Positions 1-10,986 of a DNA stretch of 64,000 nucleotides are shown here, one piece after another. Source of the stretch: Oikopleura dioica (taxonomy: Eukaryota; Chordata; Appendicularia; Copelata; Oikopleuridae). The stretch lies in the NCBI GenBank assembly GCA_907165135.1, contig OU015567.1, forward strand, positions 11,661,001-11,725,000. Reading direction: 5' to 3'. The stretch's first letter is position 1. Every line of letters begins with the position of its first letter. A program made the position numbers and the translations under genes. Under the pieces are notes generated by a model that saw only the letters and a program-made list of their open reading frames with translations, did not search any database and had not been told where the DNA came from.

Positions 1-507
1 CGCTCGATTTTCCTTTCATTTTTTAAATTCCAGTTCCATTCGCCTCAGAATATTTTAGCATGAAATTAAAATCATGTCTTTTTTGATAGTTTCTTCGATA
101 AAAATACATATTTTTACAGGGCTAAGTGACCTAGCTAAATTCATTGAACTATTCTCTCAATGCTCGAGTAGTACCAAATTGCTCTTTGATCGAGAACATT
201 TTTTGAAAGGATCAAAAAGCCCTTCGTCTCAGATAAAAGCTCAAGGTTGTCACGGATCAATTCCTCCTTTCTCCCCCTCTTGACCGGAAATTGTCTTTCG
301 TCGAGAAAAACCGCTTTGCGCAATTTTGAAATTGACTCTTTTTTGTCCGGTCAATTGTTTTTGAGGAAATATTGCGCTGTTTGATTTCAGCGAAGACGGA
401 TCACTTTCTTGAAGATTAAGATACTTCAAAGGCTATTTAATAATTATCAATCACAATCTCCAACAAACTTATTTCAAATAAGTTATTTGAAGCTTTATTC
501 AATTGAA
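1..507. other. Window edge, no gene recognised
   Basis: AT-rich sequence downstream of the GH28-like gene. Short open frames exist on both strands, but none has a recognisable domain or joins a convincing exon. It probably holds the 3' UTR of the minus-strand gene that stops at 508. Confidence 0.4.
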
Positions 508-2002
508 CTAAACATAGCATTTTTCAGCGTTGATAGAAATCGGCGGCTCCAAAACACCATCGGCGACTTCTGGATTCGGTGAGTCTTGGAAGTAGTGGTA
601 CTCTTCAAACTCCCTTAATCTCATTAGCAAAAGAATTTGTATAAGATAACAACCTGTAAAGAACATTCTCAAATGTCAATCCTGTGATAGGATACTCAGG
701 AGTCCCAATAAAACAGCCAGCTTGTCTGAACCCTCTTCCTTGCAAATTTCTCATGGTTATATCATAAAACTCCGCGATGCTCGTTTCGTTTCTTTCATTT
801 GACGATGAATAATAAATCGTCGACATCTTCACCGGTCCATTACAATTTCGGAAAGTCAAGTCTTCAAAAGTGATGTTGAAGACTTTTCCGCCTCGACCAA
901 TAGAGCTCTTGAAGTCAATCCCTGCATCAAACAACTCGTCAGAGTCGAAGTTTCCAAAGACACAGTTTCTAACTACAATATCCTTTTCCCGCGCTTGAAA
1001 GAAATTCCTTTTGAAATCAAGGAAGAACTCCATGATCAACAACCCTTTCAAACCCTGCCTGAACACCACCGCTCATTTCGCTCCCAACAGCAAAGTTTTC
1101 ATTAATAAAGACTGAATTTTCCACGAGCACATTTTTCGTTGGCATACCAAATTCTCTACCACAGTAGTCAAAGCCGCTCTAAAATTTGTTCTTTGAATGA
1201 TCAAAATCTTTATTGCCTTTAGCGCAATAACATCATCTCCAACATCAACGAATACATCGTGGATATGAACATTTGAGGTGCTATCAATGTCGATTCCATC
1301 GGTATTTCGGCTGAAACCTTGGAATCATAGAATAGATTCTTTCCAACCTGTTGTGCTGAGCGAGAATGGCAACATCAGAAATCTCGATATTCTCAGAGTA
1401 AACAAAATGAATCGTCCAAAAGGGTGAATCCTTCCATGTGAGCTTTTCGATCTTGACATTTTTGCATTCAAGACATTGAAAAAGCCTTGGCCGTTCGAAC
1501 TTCAAGGTTTCCGAATTCCTCGTCCACCAATTTACGCCTTCTCCATTTATGACTCCTTTGCCCGTGAAGAATACGTTTTCAACTTGCGAGCCGTAGAAAA
1601 CCGAGCGGTAAAGTCCACTCTTGCTCGCTGCTAGTCCATCTCTTGCGATGCAATAGCTCGGTAGAGTCGGCATGACCTGATAATCATCTTCGTTTTCTGA
1701 TGCAATTATCTCACAACCCTTAGGGAAATGATAAGTTCTTGAAGCAATTTATAAATAGGTTCAGAAAGTGATCCAGCTTACGTATTTGTGGAAAGTGTTA
1801 GCGATGCAATTTTCATTTTTTCGGCTGGAAAATTTACGACGAGATGTGCGTGTGGATCTTGTTCTGCGCATTCTTTGATCTGAGTACTCAAGAACGATGT
1901 CAATTCAACAGGTGGTAGAATCTCTGTTGGGAGAATTAGGTCGCATGTTTGTGTGACTTTAGAGTTAATCACTCCTAAGAAGAGGAAAATTAAAGAGTTC
2001 AT
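508..2002 (-). CDS. Secreted GH28 polygalacturonase-like glycoside hydrolase
   Basis: Family 28 glycosidases are right-handed beta-helix enzymes that hydrolyse galacturonan or related polysaccharides. The start at 2002 gives a hydrophobic leader (MNSLIFLFLGVINS) that suggests secretion. Spliced exons then carry the family motifs in order: GVINGEGVNWW, the catalytic block NTDGIDIDS (near 1305-1275), GDDVIALK (near 1240), GSEMSG in place of the more familiar G-H-G region, and GIDFKSSIGRGG where R-I-K usually stands. My last exon reads into EYHYFQDSPNPEVADG and stops at 508. At least four introns are implied, one apparently GC-AG. The missing Arg of the R-I-K motif means substrate and activity cannot be assumed. 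Family membership is clear from the sequence. Pectin as substrate is only inference. Such genes are uncommon in animals, so horizontal origin is possible. Confidence 0.85.
1179..1216 (-). other. GC-AG intron in the GH28-like gene
   Basis: Between the conserved segments GDDVIALK and SGFDYCGREFG no GT donor keeps the frame. A 38-bp intron starting GCAATA and ending TTTTAG joins them exactly as the family requires. Confidence 0.6.
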
Positions 2003-2203
2003 CGTGCATTTGATTCCCTTGGAATATGAATAAGTTTTCTCGTGAGTAGGAACATGTGTTGCTATCGCAAGCATCTCCCCTCCCACTCTTTGCTTCTTTA
2101 TTCTCTACCTGCAATAACGAAAGAAAACTTAATTTTATATAGTTCTATTTTATTCATTCCAATAACGCGGGCGTTTGACGAGTATGATTTGACAGTTGAA
2201 AAG

Positions 2204-3282
2204 CTACTCGTGGATCTTGATCATCGTTCCCTCGTAGAACCATTGTCGGCAGTGTGGACAACGCCCTCTTTCGTCCTCGTCATCATCGTTGTAGATAATT
2301 TGCTCGAGGCATCTCCTGCAAGCAACATGACCGCATCCTCTCAGCACCATCTTGTTCTTGAACCAGTCATCGCCGTACTCTTCCATGCACACCCGGCATT
2401 TTTTGCCTATAATAATGGCCACATCTAACTATTCTCTATTTTACATTATCGTACCTGCGTTCTCGTTTTCGTCCGCCTTGTATTCTTGGCAGCTGACGCC
2501 GTAGTATTCGTAAGAAACCTGCTTGTACCGTTTCGCGACGAATTGCAACTTTTCGTCTTTCTGCTTCAAGATTTCCTCTGTCTTTTCCTGAACTTTCTTC
2601 GTCTCCGCGATTTCCTTGTCCGTTTCTTGGATTGTCTTTGAGATTTCCCTGATCGTCTTCTTTCGATAGACCTGAGAATTCTCTATCTCCTCGATCTTCT
2701 TCTTTTTATCATCCAATTTGTTTTTCGCTTTTGTTTTCTCTCCTTTAGCTTGGACATGGAATTCCCTGATGACGGCAAGCTTCTTTCTCTGGGCTTAAAT
2801 TCACATAAAATCATTTGAAGAGTATAAAAAGTTACCTTTTTCATTCGTTGTTAGCCACTTGGAGGCCTTTTCGCAACATGATCCGAGAAAGAATTCACGA
2901 AATGAGATCTTCCTCGATTTGCAGCTTCCGGTTTCGGTAAACGATGGACATTTGAACTCGGCATCGGACTTCTCAAATTTGTAAAAAAGAGTTGTTTTGC
3001 TTATGCTATGCTTCGTTTTCGCACACTTTTCGCAGAACCTCTCGTTGCCTATTTTGACCGTTTCTGATGGTACCCTGAATAAAGGAATAAAATTATTTAG
3101 TCAACAAAGGTCTAAAAATCGTACCCGTCGCAGTCAGATCCTTGGCACATCCCAAACTGACCGTAGGAAGTGATCGCACCAGGAAAGATCTCCTCGAATT
3201 CGTTCAGCTTTTTTTCTGTTCTCGCTCTCTTGGGTGTCGTATTGGGAACATCGTCATGGGTTGACCGGGATCGAAGCTTCAT
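2204..3282 (-). CDS. RING-finger protein with cysteine-rich region and coiled coil
   Basis: Spliced from about five small exons. The start at 3282 (MKLRSRSTHDDVPNTTPKRA) gives a basic, possibly nuclear N-terminus. It is followed by a cysteine-rich segment (CQGSDCDG, then CEKCAK, FKCPSF and GSCCEKA) that may bind zinc. A strongly charged coiled coil follows (IEEIENSQ to KQKDEKLQF, exon 2716-2441). The protein ends in a RING domain with the spacing CRVC, CGHVACRRC, CPHC. This architecture predicts an E3 ubiquitin ligase that oligomerises through the coil. The C-terminal RING and lack of a B-box argue against a standard TRIM protein. A splice-acceptor-like TTTCTAG lies four bases before the ATG. 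No specific orthologue was recognised. Confidence 0.8.
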
Positions 3283-6200
3283 TTTGCTAGAAACAAACTT
3301 TTGTTTCAGTTTAGTTAAAATATCTCTATATTTTTAACAGTTTACTCATTCAAAAAACATTTTTTTAATTATATTTTCTCACTTTTTATCTTCTCTTTTT
3401 CGGGCTGCGACGAAAATGATTTTTTCAGAAATAGAAATTTCGAAACAATTCTCGAAAAAAACTTGGATTTTTATCTTTTTATCGACTCACGCTTCGAGTC
3501 AAATTCGGAAAAGGACGTCCAAAAACTCATATCAACCTGATTCCGAAACGCAAATGAATCATCTCGATCGCGAAAAGTTTTCGCCAAAAATAGCGAATTT
3601 TCTAGGAATCAAATAGGAATATCGAATGTGAATTATCAAAAAATTCTCTAGAACTTATGTTGTTGTCTTTTCTAAATTGATCATTTTATCAGTCCGTGGA
3701 CTTTGGTGGTCCGAAATAGTGAAAATTCAAGGTACGTTTCAAGGTTTACTGTTTTCTGTCCACTGTTTTTCTTTGTTTACTCGTTCATTTTAGAGCTGCG
3801 ATAAAAAACTGCTGCGAAGCACAGAGAAGAGTTCTGTGGGCAATTTCAATGGAGAGAAGATTTACTTCATTGCTGGGAAACATATGCCCAGATTATGTTG
3901 CAGAAAGCAATAAAAACCTATCAAATGTCTCAAAATCATTCTACTGTGTCTTTCTTAGCAGGATGTTAGCTTAGATGCCGGTAGTCAGCGGTTATCATGA
4001 GGTTATGAATGTCGTTGTTGATTTCAGTAGTTCTAATTTAGTAGTAGATTCTTAATTTTTGAACTTCTTAATGCGATTGATCTTTGTTCTATTAATAGAA
4101 ATCTGCTTTCCAAGGCAAATATAATTTATTTAACAATTTTAAATAAATGACGTCAATCCAAACCATGTAGAGGCAGTTCAATTAAAGCTGCTAATTTGTC
4201 GCTCTGTGTACCTGACAATCATTCAAATCCACTAAAGGCTAGTGCGCTACGCACTTGAAGCGTCGTGATCGCACAAATCTGTAGTCCACGTTTTGACGCG
4301 CTAGAATTAACGGGAACAAGTTCAAAGAACACTTTGCTTTAGGAAATAAAAGATACGAGGTCGTTCTCATCATAAACGGTTATTTACAAGCGCCAATTTG
4401 GTGCAAATATATCTGGCTTGGTTAATAAACAAATTAATTTCAGCGGCTCTGAGTCTGAAATAAGTGCAAACGTATACAATCAGTCTCAATAAACGCGGCC
4501 AGCGTCACAGTACGAGAGCCGTCAGCACAAGGAGTGTAGTCACCGCTCCCTGCCCCCGAGCGAGTGAAAGCAGCTTCTCCTCCGCTTTAGTCGATGACTG
4601 AAGGGAGAGAGACTGCGGTGCGTGTGTGTATCCTTAGTGTGGTAAGGAGGTAACACGCGCGCGCGCCCAACAAAGAGAAGAAAGAAAACGAAGCTAGACT
4701 GCCGTAGTGCGTCGTGCTAGGGTTAACGCACTAACTCTACACGGCCCCTATCACCCAGGAGCATAATTGACAAACATTCTTTTCAACAGAAAAATTGATT
4801 ATCCACTTTTTTGGCAGTAAGAGATCCCTTGAAGACAGAAAATAAACAACAAAGAGATAAAAGCCGAAATCAACGAGGAAGACTTCCAGTAAGTCGTAAA
4901 ACTAATTCGTGAGCAAATTGTTTTATGGCCTTTGCAAGCAGCCGATCCGTTCTTCTCGTGATTTGATCATGTGATGCCCTGTTAATTTTATCTTTCTAAA
5001 GTTATTCTTTGACCTTGAGACTCATCGTTGATATCAAAAGTGCCAAAGCCAAGAAATAGCATTTTGACCTTATCAAGGGGCAATTTTATTTTCCATATAA
5101 AAAGTGTGTAATCTATTGACCAAGTGCTGTTTAATACGATTTCCACTATTAAATGACGTCGCATAGGAAAGGGGAAATAAAAGCAAATACTAACGAGAGG
5201 AGGACAATGGAAAACTCACCTCCATAGTCAGATTTATATCAGGCGTCTTACTCTTTAGGCACACACAGTGAATACAGGGCCCATTTTATCTACGCTGACA
5301 AACGGAAATTGTAGGATTAATTGAGCCACGCTTGAAACGTTCAAAAAGGACAATGCTTCCAACATAGAGCTTTTTATAGAGCCAAAATTTGAAGAAGACC
5401 CTGGGTTAATATTTTACGAAATGTAAGTTTTCAGAAACAACTTGAGTTGCCCTCAAATAACCTAGAATAGTTTGAAAGGAAATTTTCCTTTATTACCATT
5501 AATAAATACGTTAATAATCGAGTGATTCGAATCCATTAAAAATGAAAGAAACTGACGGGCTGGAAAATTTCATTGTTCAGTTAAATTATGATAGAGAACG
5601 AAGCATTTGTTTGAAATAATAACAGAATCAAAGAGAGAACGAGACACTTGATTCTGTGAGTTCGGGCGAACTCGTCCTCTCGATAGCACTTGTTCCCACG
5701 AATTGAACGTCGTTGGGCGTCGCTTGGCCTTTCCAGCCGACGTTCTGGGATCACTTTCAGCTGTCCTCCAAACGTCCATCAAAATACGTAGTCACAATTC
5801 CAGGGAGACGTTCAGATAATTAGGGGTACGTTCACTTACGCTTTTAACTTTTTAAAAAAGATCAAATCAAGATTTTTTTGAAAATGAAAGATCATTTTTG
5901 AATGTTTTCGATTAAAGCTCTATTCAGAAAATGTATAATTATTTCTTAGTTTAACTTATGGTTGAGAATCTAATTGTGATTCTACAATAAAAACGTTTCT
6001 GCAGATTCTGCAGCGCAGAATCGATTGCGGAATAAATAATTAAGGGTTGCATTATTGGCGCTATTAGATTCGTAGTCATAAAATGAAAGTAGAATGACTG
6101 GAGCGCGATATTATAGCAATGATCAAGGTCGTGAGCCAGGGAAGCCAACGTAACGATGAGCGCACATCGTTAAAAATGCAACGCGGCATAAATAAGAAAC

Positions 6201-7292
6201 GTGCCCGTGTAGCAATCATCTTAGAGGCAAAATGCAGAGAAAAACCCCAGCCGCACAGTAAACCATCGAAAAAAAGTAAAAAAGAAGAATAATAAAATTG
6301 CTATTAATCTTTTGAAATTAGAATTATTTTATGTCACTGGTTAAAGTTTTATTGCGCCAGACTGGAACATCCTTGAAAAGATAATTAACTGACGATTAAA
6401 GAATAATTACAAACGTAAAGCCAGATTCTGATAATATTATTTATTTTATTATGCCTGGTATTGCAAGCAATTGTTTTATATTCCGCCTTTGCCGCACGAT
6501 TTTCCAAGGATTAACAGCGTAAAGACTCTCTTGAAGACAACACTCATTTCGTTCACGAAAAAATAGCCCCGGCCGATCTGATTAGTTAATCATCGGAATC
6601 TACAGTTTCCCCCATTTCCTCGTATTCTCGGCGCTTCTCACGTTGCTTGAAGAGCGCTTCTGTGCGCAGAGTAGGCTCGGCGGCACGAGAGCACCGTCAA
6701 ATTGGTGTCAGATTTGGTGAAAACGGGTTTCGGTGAAATCATCAAATCGACTTCGGATGATGCTCGAGCACTTGATTCGAGAAATTAATAAAAATTAAAC
6801 GCCCCATACTTTTTTCTTGCCTCCACTTTTTGGACGAGAGACGATGGTCGAACTGCTTCGGCCGACGATAGACGATGAGGGCCATTCGCCCTCTCAGCGA
6901 TATAGTCCAATAGTAAACATAACTACAAGCTATTTTCTTGGGAGACCTCATTTCTTTAAATGGCTTTATATCTTACAATAACCAAGGCTTTCTCAGTAAC
7001 CCTTCCTCTCAGATCGACGAGCCATCATTCGGGTGGTGGAAGAACATGGAAGTCTCCATTCCACCCGCGCTAGAATCAAGTTCCGCGACGACTATCGACA
7101 GCCAAAAGTAATCGGGGTTCAATCGATTAATTTTGAAAATCTACGAGGGATAAGTTTACGTCCACAAACGTAACATTTAAGAAATATTTTCCCCGGAAGA
7201 ATTATGTCAACATTCTTCACGTTTCAAAGTTCTCGAATCGTCGAAATACAAAGATGGACAATTCTCTAAAATCGATTTTCAGTGCGAAAGAA
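3283..7292. other. Long region without a recognisable gene
   Basis: Four kilobases without a supported exon. Around 4490-4740 there is a GC-richer block with a short (CG)n run near 4653-4665, unlike the surrounding AT-rich DNA. It could be a promoter or 5' UTR of the GMEB-like gene or of an uncharacterised RNA. No tRNA, rRNA or transposon ends were found. The open frames at 5570-5782 and 6742-6951 look incidental. Confidence 0.4.
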
Positions 7293-9999
7293 ATGGACAC
7301 AAGCAGTGATCCGGAAGAAGTGAATGTTGACATGAACTCCCCGAAGCAAGAACCCGTCGATGCAGAGGCTTTTCAAATGTAAGTGTTGCCATGGATTGGA
7401 AGAGCTCACTTTCCTAGAGACAGCTTGTAAGAATCTATCCTTTCTTCCGTGAGTTTGGTCAGTGAATATCAGCGGCTCTGTAACGCATTGTCTTTTACGA
7501 GCTCGTCAAATAAACGGGGCCTCAACGTAGTAGCATCAGTAGCTGCTAAAGTACAATTTTAAGGGAGAGAACAGCCACTTCCTCGCCCATCACAAGTTCG
7601 GCGCCGTCGCTTTCGGCGACTTCATCGCCAATGTCATCTCATGGCAACTTCCAGCCGCAGAGAAATGTCCCTTCAGGAAGTTATCAACAGCAAGCAGTGA
7701 GTGAACTGTTGAACGCGAAAGAAAGAAGACGACATTTTCTCAACTCGGTAAGAATTTGTTCAATGATTTTTGGAGGGAAAACAAACTCAGTCATTTCAAA
7801 TGGACGTAAAGTCACGTAAAACTAATCAGGGCTCAATCGATAATAAGTCAGAAAATTTATTTTATGGACAATAATAAAATGTCTAAGTGTTTTTCCTTTT
7901 TATTTGACTTATCGATTCTATGTTTATGACTAGATTTTGAGCATATCTTTTTTTCTAAGAGAATGGTAATTTTTTGAATTTTAATTATTTCCAATTATTG
8001 CGAATTGATTTTCCCGTCATTTTTGGGAGTCCAAGCTGCGATTTGAGCGTCATCAGAGCGCTTTATTCTCCTTCGCCAGTTTTACGACTACACGGCGATG
8101 CGTTACGCACGATGTCGCCTGAGTCTCTCCGTCTATATATCCCTTGATTATAGATTCATTCGTGTTCTAGAGTATGACACCAACTTTCAACACGATCCGC
8201 GAAACATGCGAGCTCAAGCGTCAGACATCTGATCCGATCAAGTTCTCGCCGCTGGATCCGCACTTGAGCAGATTGAGCGATCGTCTTCCAAAGCAGCACT
8301 CTGATCCGCACCCGATCGACACCCGCGCGACGATGCAGTCTCATCTCTTACAAAGACTTCTTCAGCGTGATTCCGGTAAGTCTATCACATGGACTATCCG
8401 TGACGTAAAATTATATATTTAATCTGGCACGCAAATATTGATCGATGTCGTAAAGGCGCACTAATTATGATTTAGCTTTCAAAAAGCCCCACTCCTTATC
8501 TATATTTTCAGACGGAGAAGAATTCTTCAAAGTCACATGTGGGATCATTGAAGCAAAATTGATCTGGAAGCTATTCCGCTGCCCCGGAATCAGCCAAAAA
8601 TGCATCCGAATGTCAAACGGGGAAATGATCACCCCAAAGGATCTGGTAAAGAGCGCGGGGAAACAGACGCTCAAAGACTGGAAACGGGCGATCCGAATAA
8701 ATAACACCATGCTAAGGTTTCTCTTACTAAATTCATACGAATCTTATTTTGATTCAGAAAGCACATGAGTGAGGAAGGCGGTGGCTTAGACTACTATCTC
8801 CACGACCAGCACTGCTCGAATACTTGCAAATCGTCGAAAACAATGTCCGATATTTCAATGGGCAACTCTGTCGGTTCGAATCCATCGATGGGCTCTTCAT
8901 CAACTTCCACATCTTTTGATGATCCAACTGTTCGGCCTCTCTCCCTCGCAAATCAGCAGAGCTTCAAAAGAGGCTCGTTCGAGCGCTCATCGTCAGAGGA
9001 CTCGGGAGATCTTCTATCGCATACGGATGATGATCAGGCCAGTGAAGCCAGTTGTCAGACATTTTGGCAAGGACTTAACTCGCAAGCAGATGTATCTGGT
9101 GATATCTTCGGTGCAGTGATGCACAAGATACAAGAGATACAGCTTCGAATGAGGAGTAATCCGACCCCTTCTCCATCTGGTAACAGATAGCATTTCAGCT
9201 TTTTCTTACTTTTTCTTCAGACGCCGTTGCGATGACAAAAATCCTCGACAACCTAGGAATGATGTCATCCGTTCAAGAGCGCCTTCGAGGTGTATCTCAG
9301 CAGCTTGCGGATCAAGATAATCATGTGAAGCAAAGCTCTAAAGGTAGTTTTTTGGTGATAGATTTCCAATAAGACAAATTTAAGATCTTCAAATGAAACT
9401 GGAACAGCAGAAGCGTCAAGAATTGGACATCAAGACAAAGAAACGCGCTATTGAAGAAGCCCTCAATGCTGCACCAATAACGAAAAAACCAAAAACCCGC
9501 CCGCTGGTCCGCCAGCTGCCGCGACAAAAGGCTATTGATGCTAGTCGCAACGCGTACTCGCCGCAACGTAAGTCACTTTTTGTCTGACGTGGCTATTAAA
9601 AGACTTATCTTCAGGTCTCCAGCCTTACTCGCATATAATGCCCCTCGGACCGGAGTATTCACGCATAGATCCCCGCCTATCCGGCTGGCACCCTCACCTA
9701 TTCGTCTCTCTTCCATATACGACACCGAGTTCACGGTTTCCACCAGAGTCGGCGCCTCCTCTCGCTCTCAGCTCATCCCAGAGTCCCATTCCTCCTCCGA
9801 TCGAGGAAGTTCTTCCTAAGTAAGTTTTCAGACTGACGCTGCCTTAGCGTTAGATAATCGAGTGTTCTAATCTTAACCTTTCACTTGTCAAAGCGAGACA
9901 TTTATTGTCATTTTCAGCCGATTCGACGAAAAGTGCACGATCCGATCTTCCCCCGACCATACGATACGTTCCATTTCGCCTGCCGCTGAGCGACAGTAG
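7293..9999 (+). CDS. GMEB-like SAND-domain transcription factor
   Basis: SAND domains bind DNA through a KDWK loop. GMEB proteins modulate glucocorticoid-response and other promoters in the nucleus. Exons join in frame: 7293-7378, 7564-7747, 8171-8375, 8512-8716, 8758-9179, 9221-9343, 9385-9567 and a last exon. The SAND core is at 8512-8770 (FKVTCGIIEAKLIWKLFRCP, then TLKDWKRAIR), followed directly by the GMEB-type segment DYYLHDQHCSNTCKSSK. That extension and KDWKRAIR favour GMEB over DEAF1. A basic, possibly coiled segment (MKLEQQKRQELDIKTKKR) comes later. The frame either stops at 9823 or, if a GTAAGT donor there is used, continues to a stop at 9999. The acceptor TTTTCAG ten bases before the ATG fits trans-splicing or an upstream non-coding exon. 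Confidence 0.85.
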
Positions 10000-10986
10000 T
10001 TATTCTATTCATCTTCAAATATCTCTCCGCTTTCCAACTAACCGGTGATTCTCCTGATGCCAAAAATGCACATTCATAAAAGGAAAGGACATTTTCCTTT
10101 CTTCTCCGAATAATGGCGCTATTTCGTTTATTAATATTTTTCCAAAAAGTTCAAAAACAAACATACTCTTCTCCAAATAATCTTCCCAGGCGCGTATGAC
10201 AACTAATTTTCTTCTCTTGGATATCTTACATGCGTCAAGTCTTCATCACTTCCATGGAAAATATTTTCGTCGTCGACAAATCTCGAAGTTTTCCCATATT
10301 TTGGGCTTTATCTATTTTGCTCATTTAGTTTAACTTAGCTAACTTTTGATTGACTTTTTCTCGTGAAAATTTTGAGAGGAACATTTCTCAAAATTTTTAT
10401 CGAGAAAACTTTTTATCTCGACAAGGTCTGACCATTTTGTCGACGGGTTTGGACCGGGTCGAGGTCGTGCCCTCTGCTCCAGGTCCATGGGACGTCGACA
10501 CCCATGGACAGGAGCTTCTTTATCTTGTACAGTTATTTTTAACGAAACTACAGTAGCTTGAAGCACTCATGTTTTAACTCAACTCGTAGCGACATCTTTG
10601 CCCCTTCCCGTATCTCTGTGAGATCAGAATTTTACTGGGAGCTCCTCTTATATCTTTATATTGTAAGCAAGAATCAACTTATGACACCGCATCGACTTTT
10701 CGATAAAGTGAAATTTTTCCTGTTTCTCTCGAAAGTTCACTGAATAAACTACGGCAAAATTAAAGCAATGGATATTTTTACCGTCTTTCAAAGAAAAAGT
10801 CTTATGACCATGTTTTTTTACAAGAAATTTTGGATTCATTCTTTGTCATTTATTCTGAGTCTATTGAATATTCATTATGAATTGTTTGTTTCCAGCGAGA
10901 TATTTGAAATATTGTGCAGGTGTAAGGAAATTTACAAACTGAGAGGAACTGTACAGGTCATTTTCTAACTTGTAACTTTTCGGTTT
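10000..10986. other. Spacer between convergent genes
   Basis: Holds the 3' ends of the GMEB-like gene (plus) and the LU/sushi gene (minus). A small imperfect stem occurs near 10355-10410. No gene or transposon end was recognised. Confidence 0.4.
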
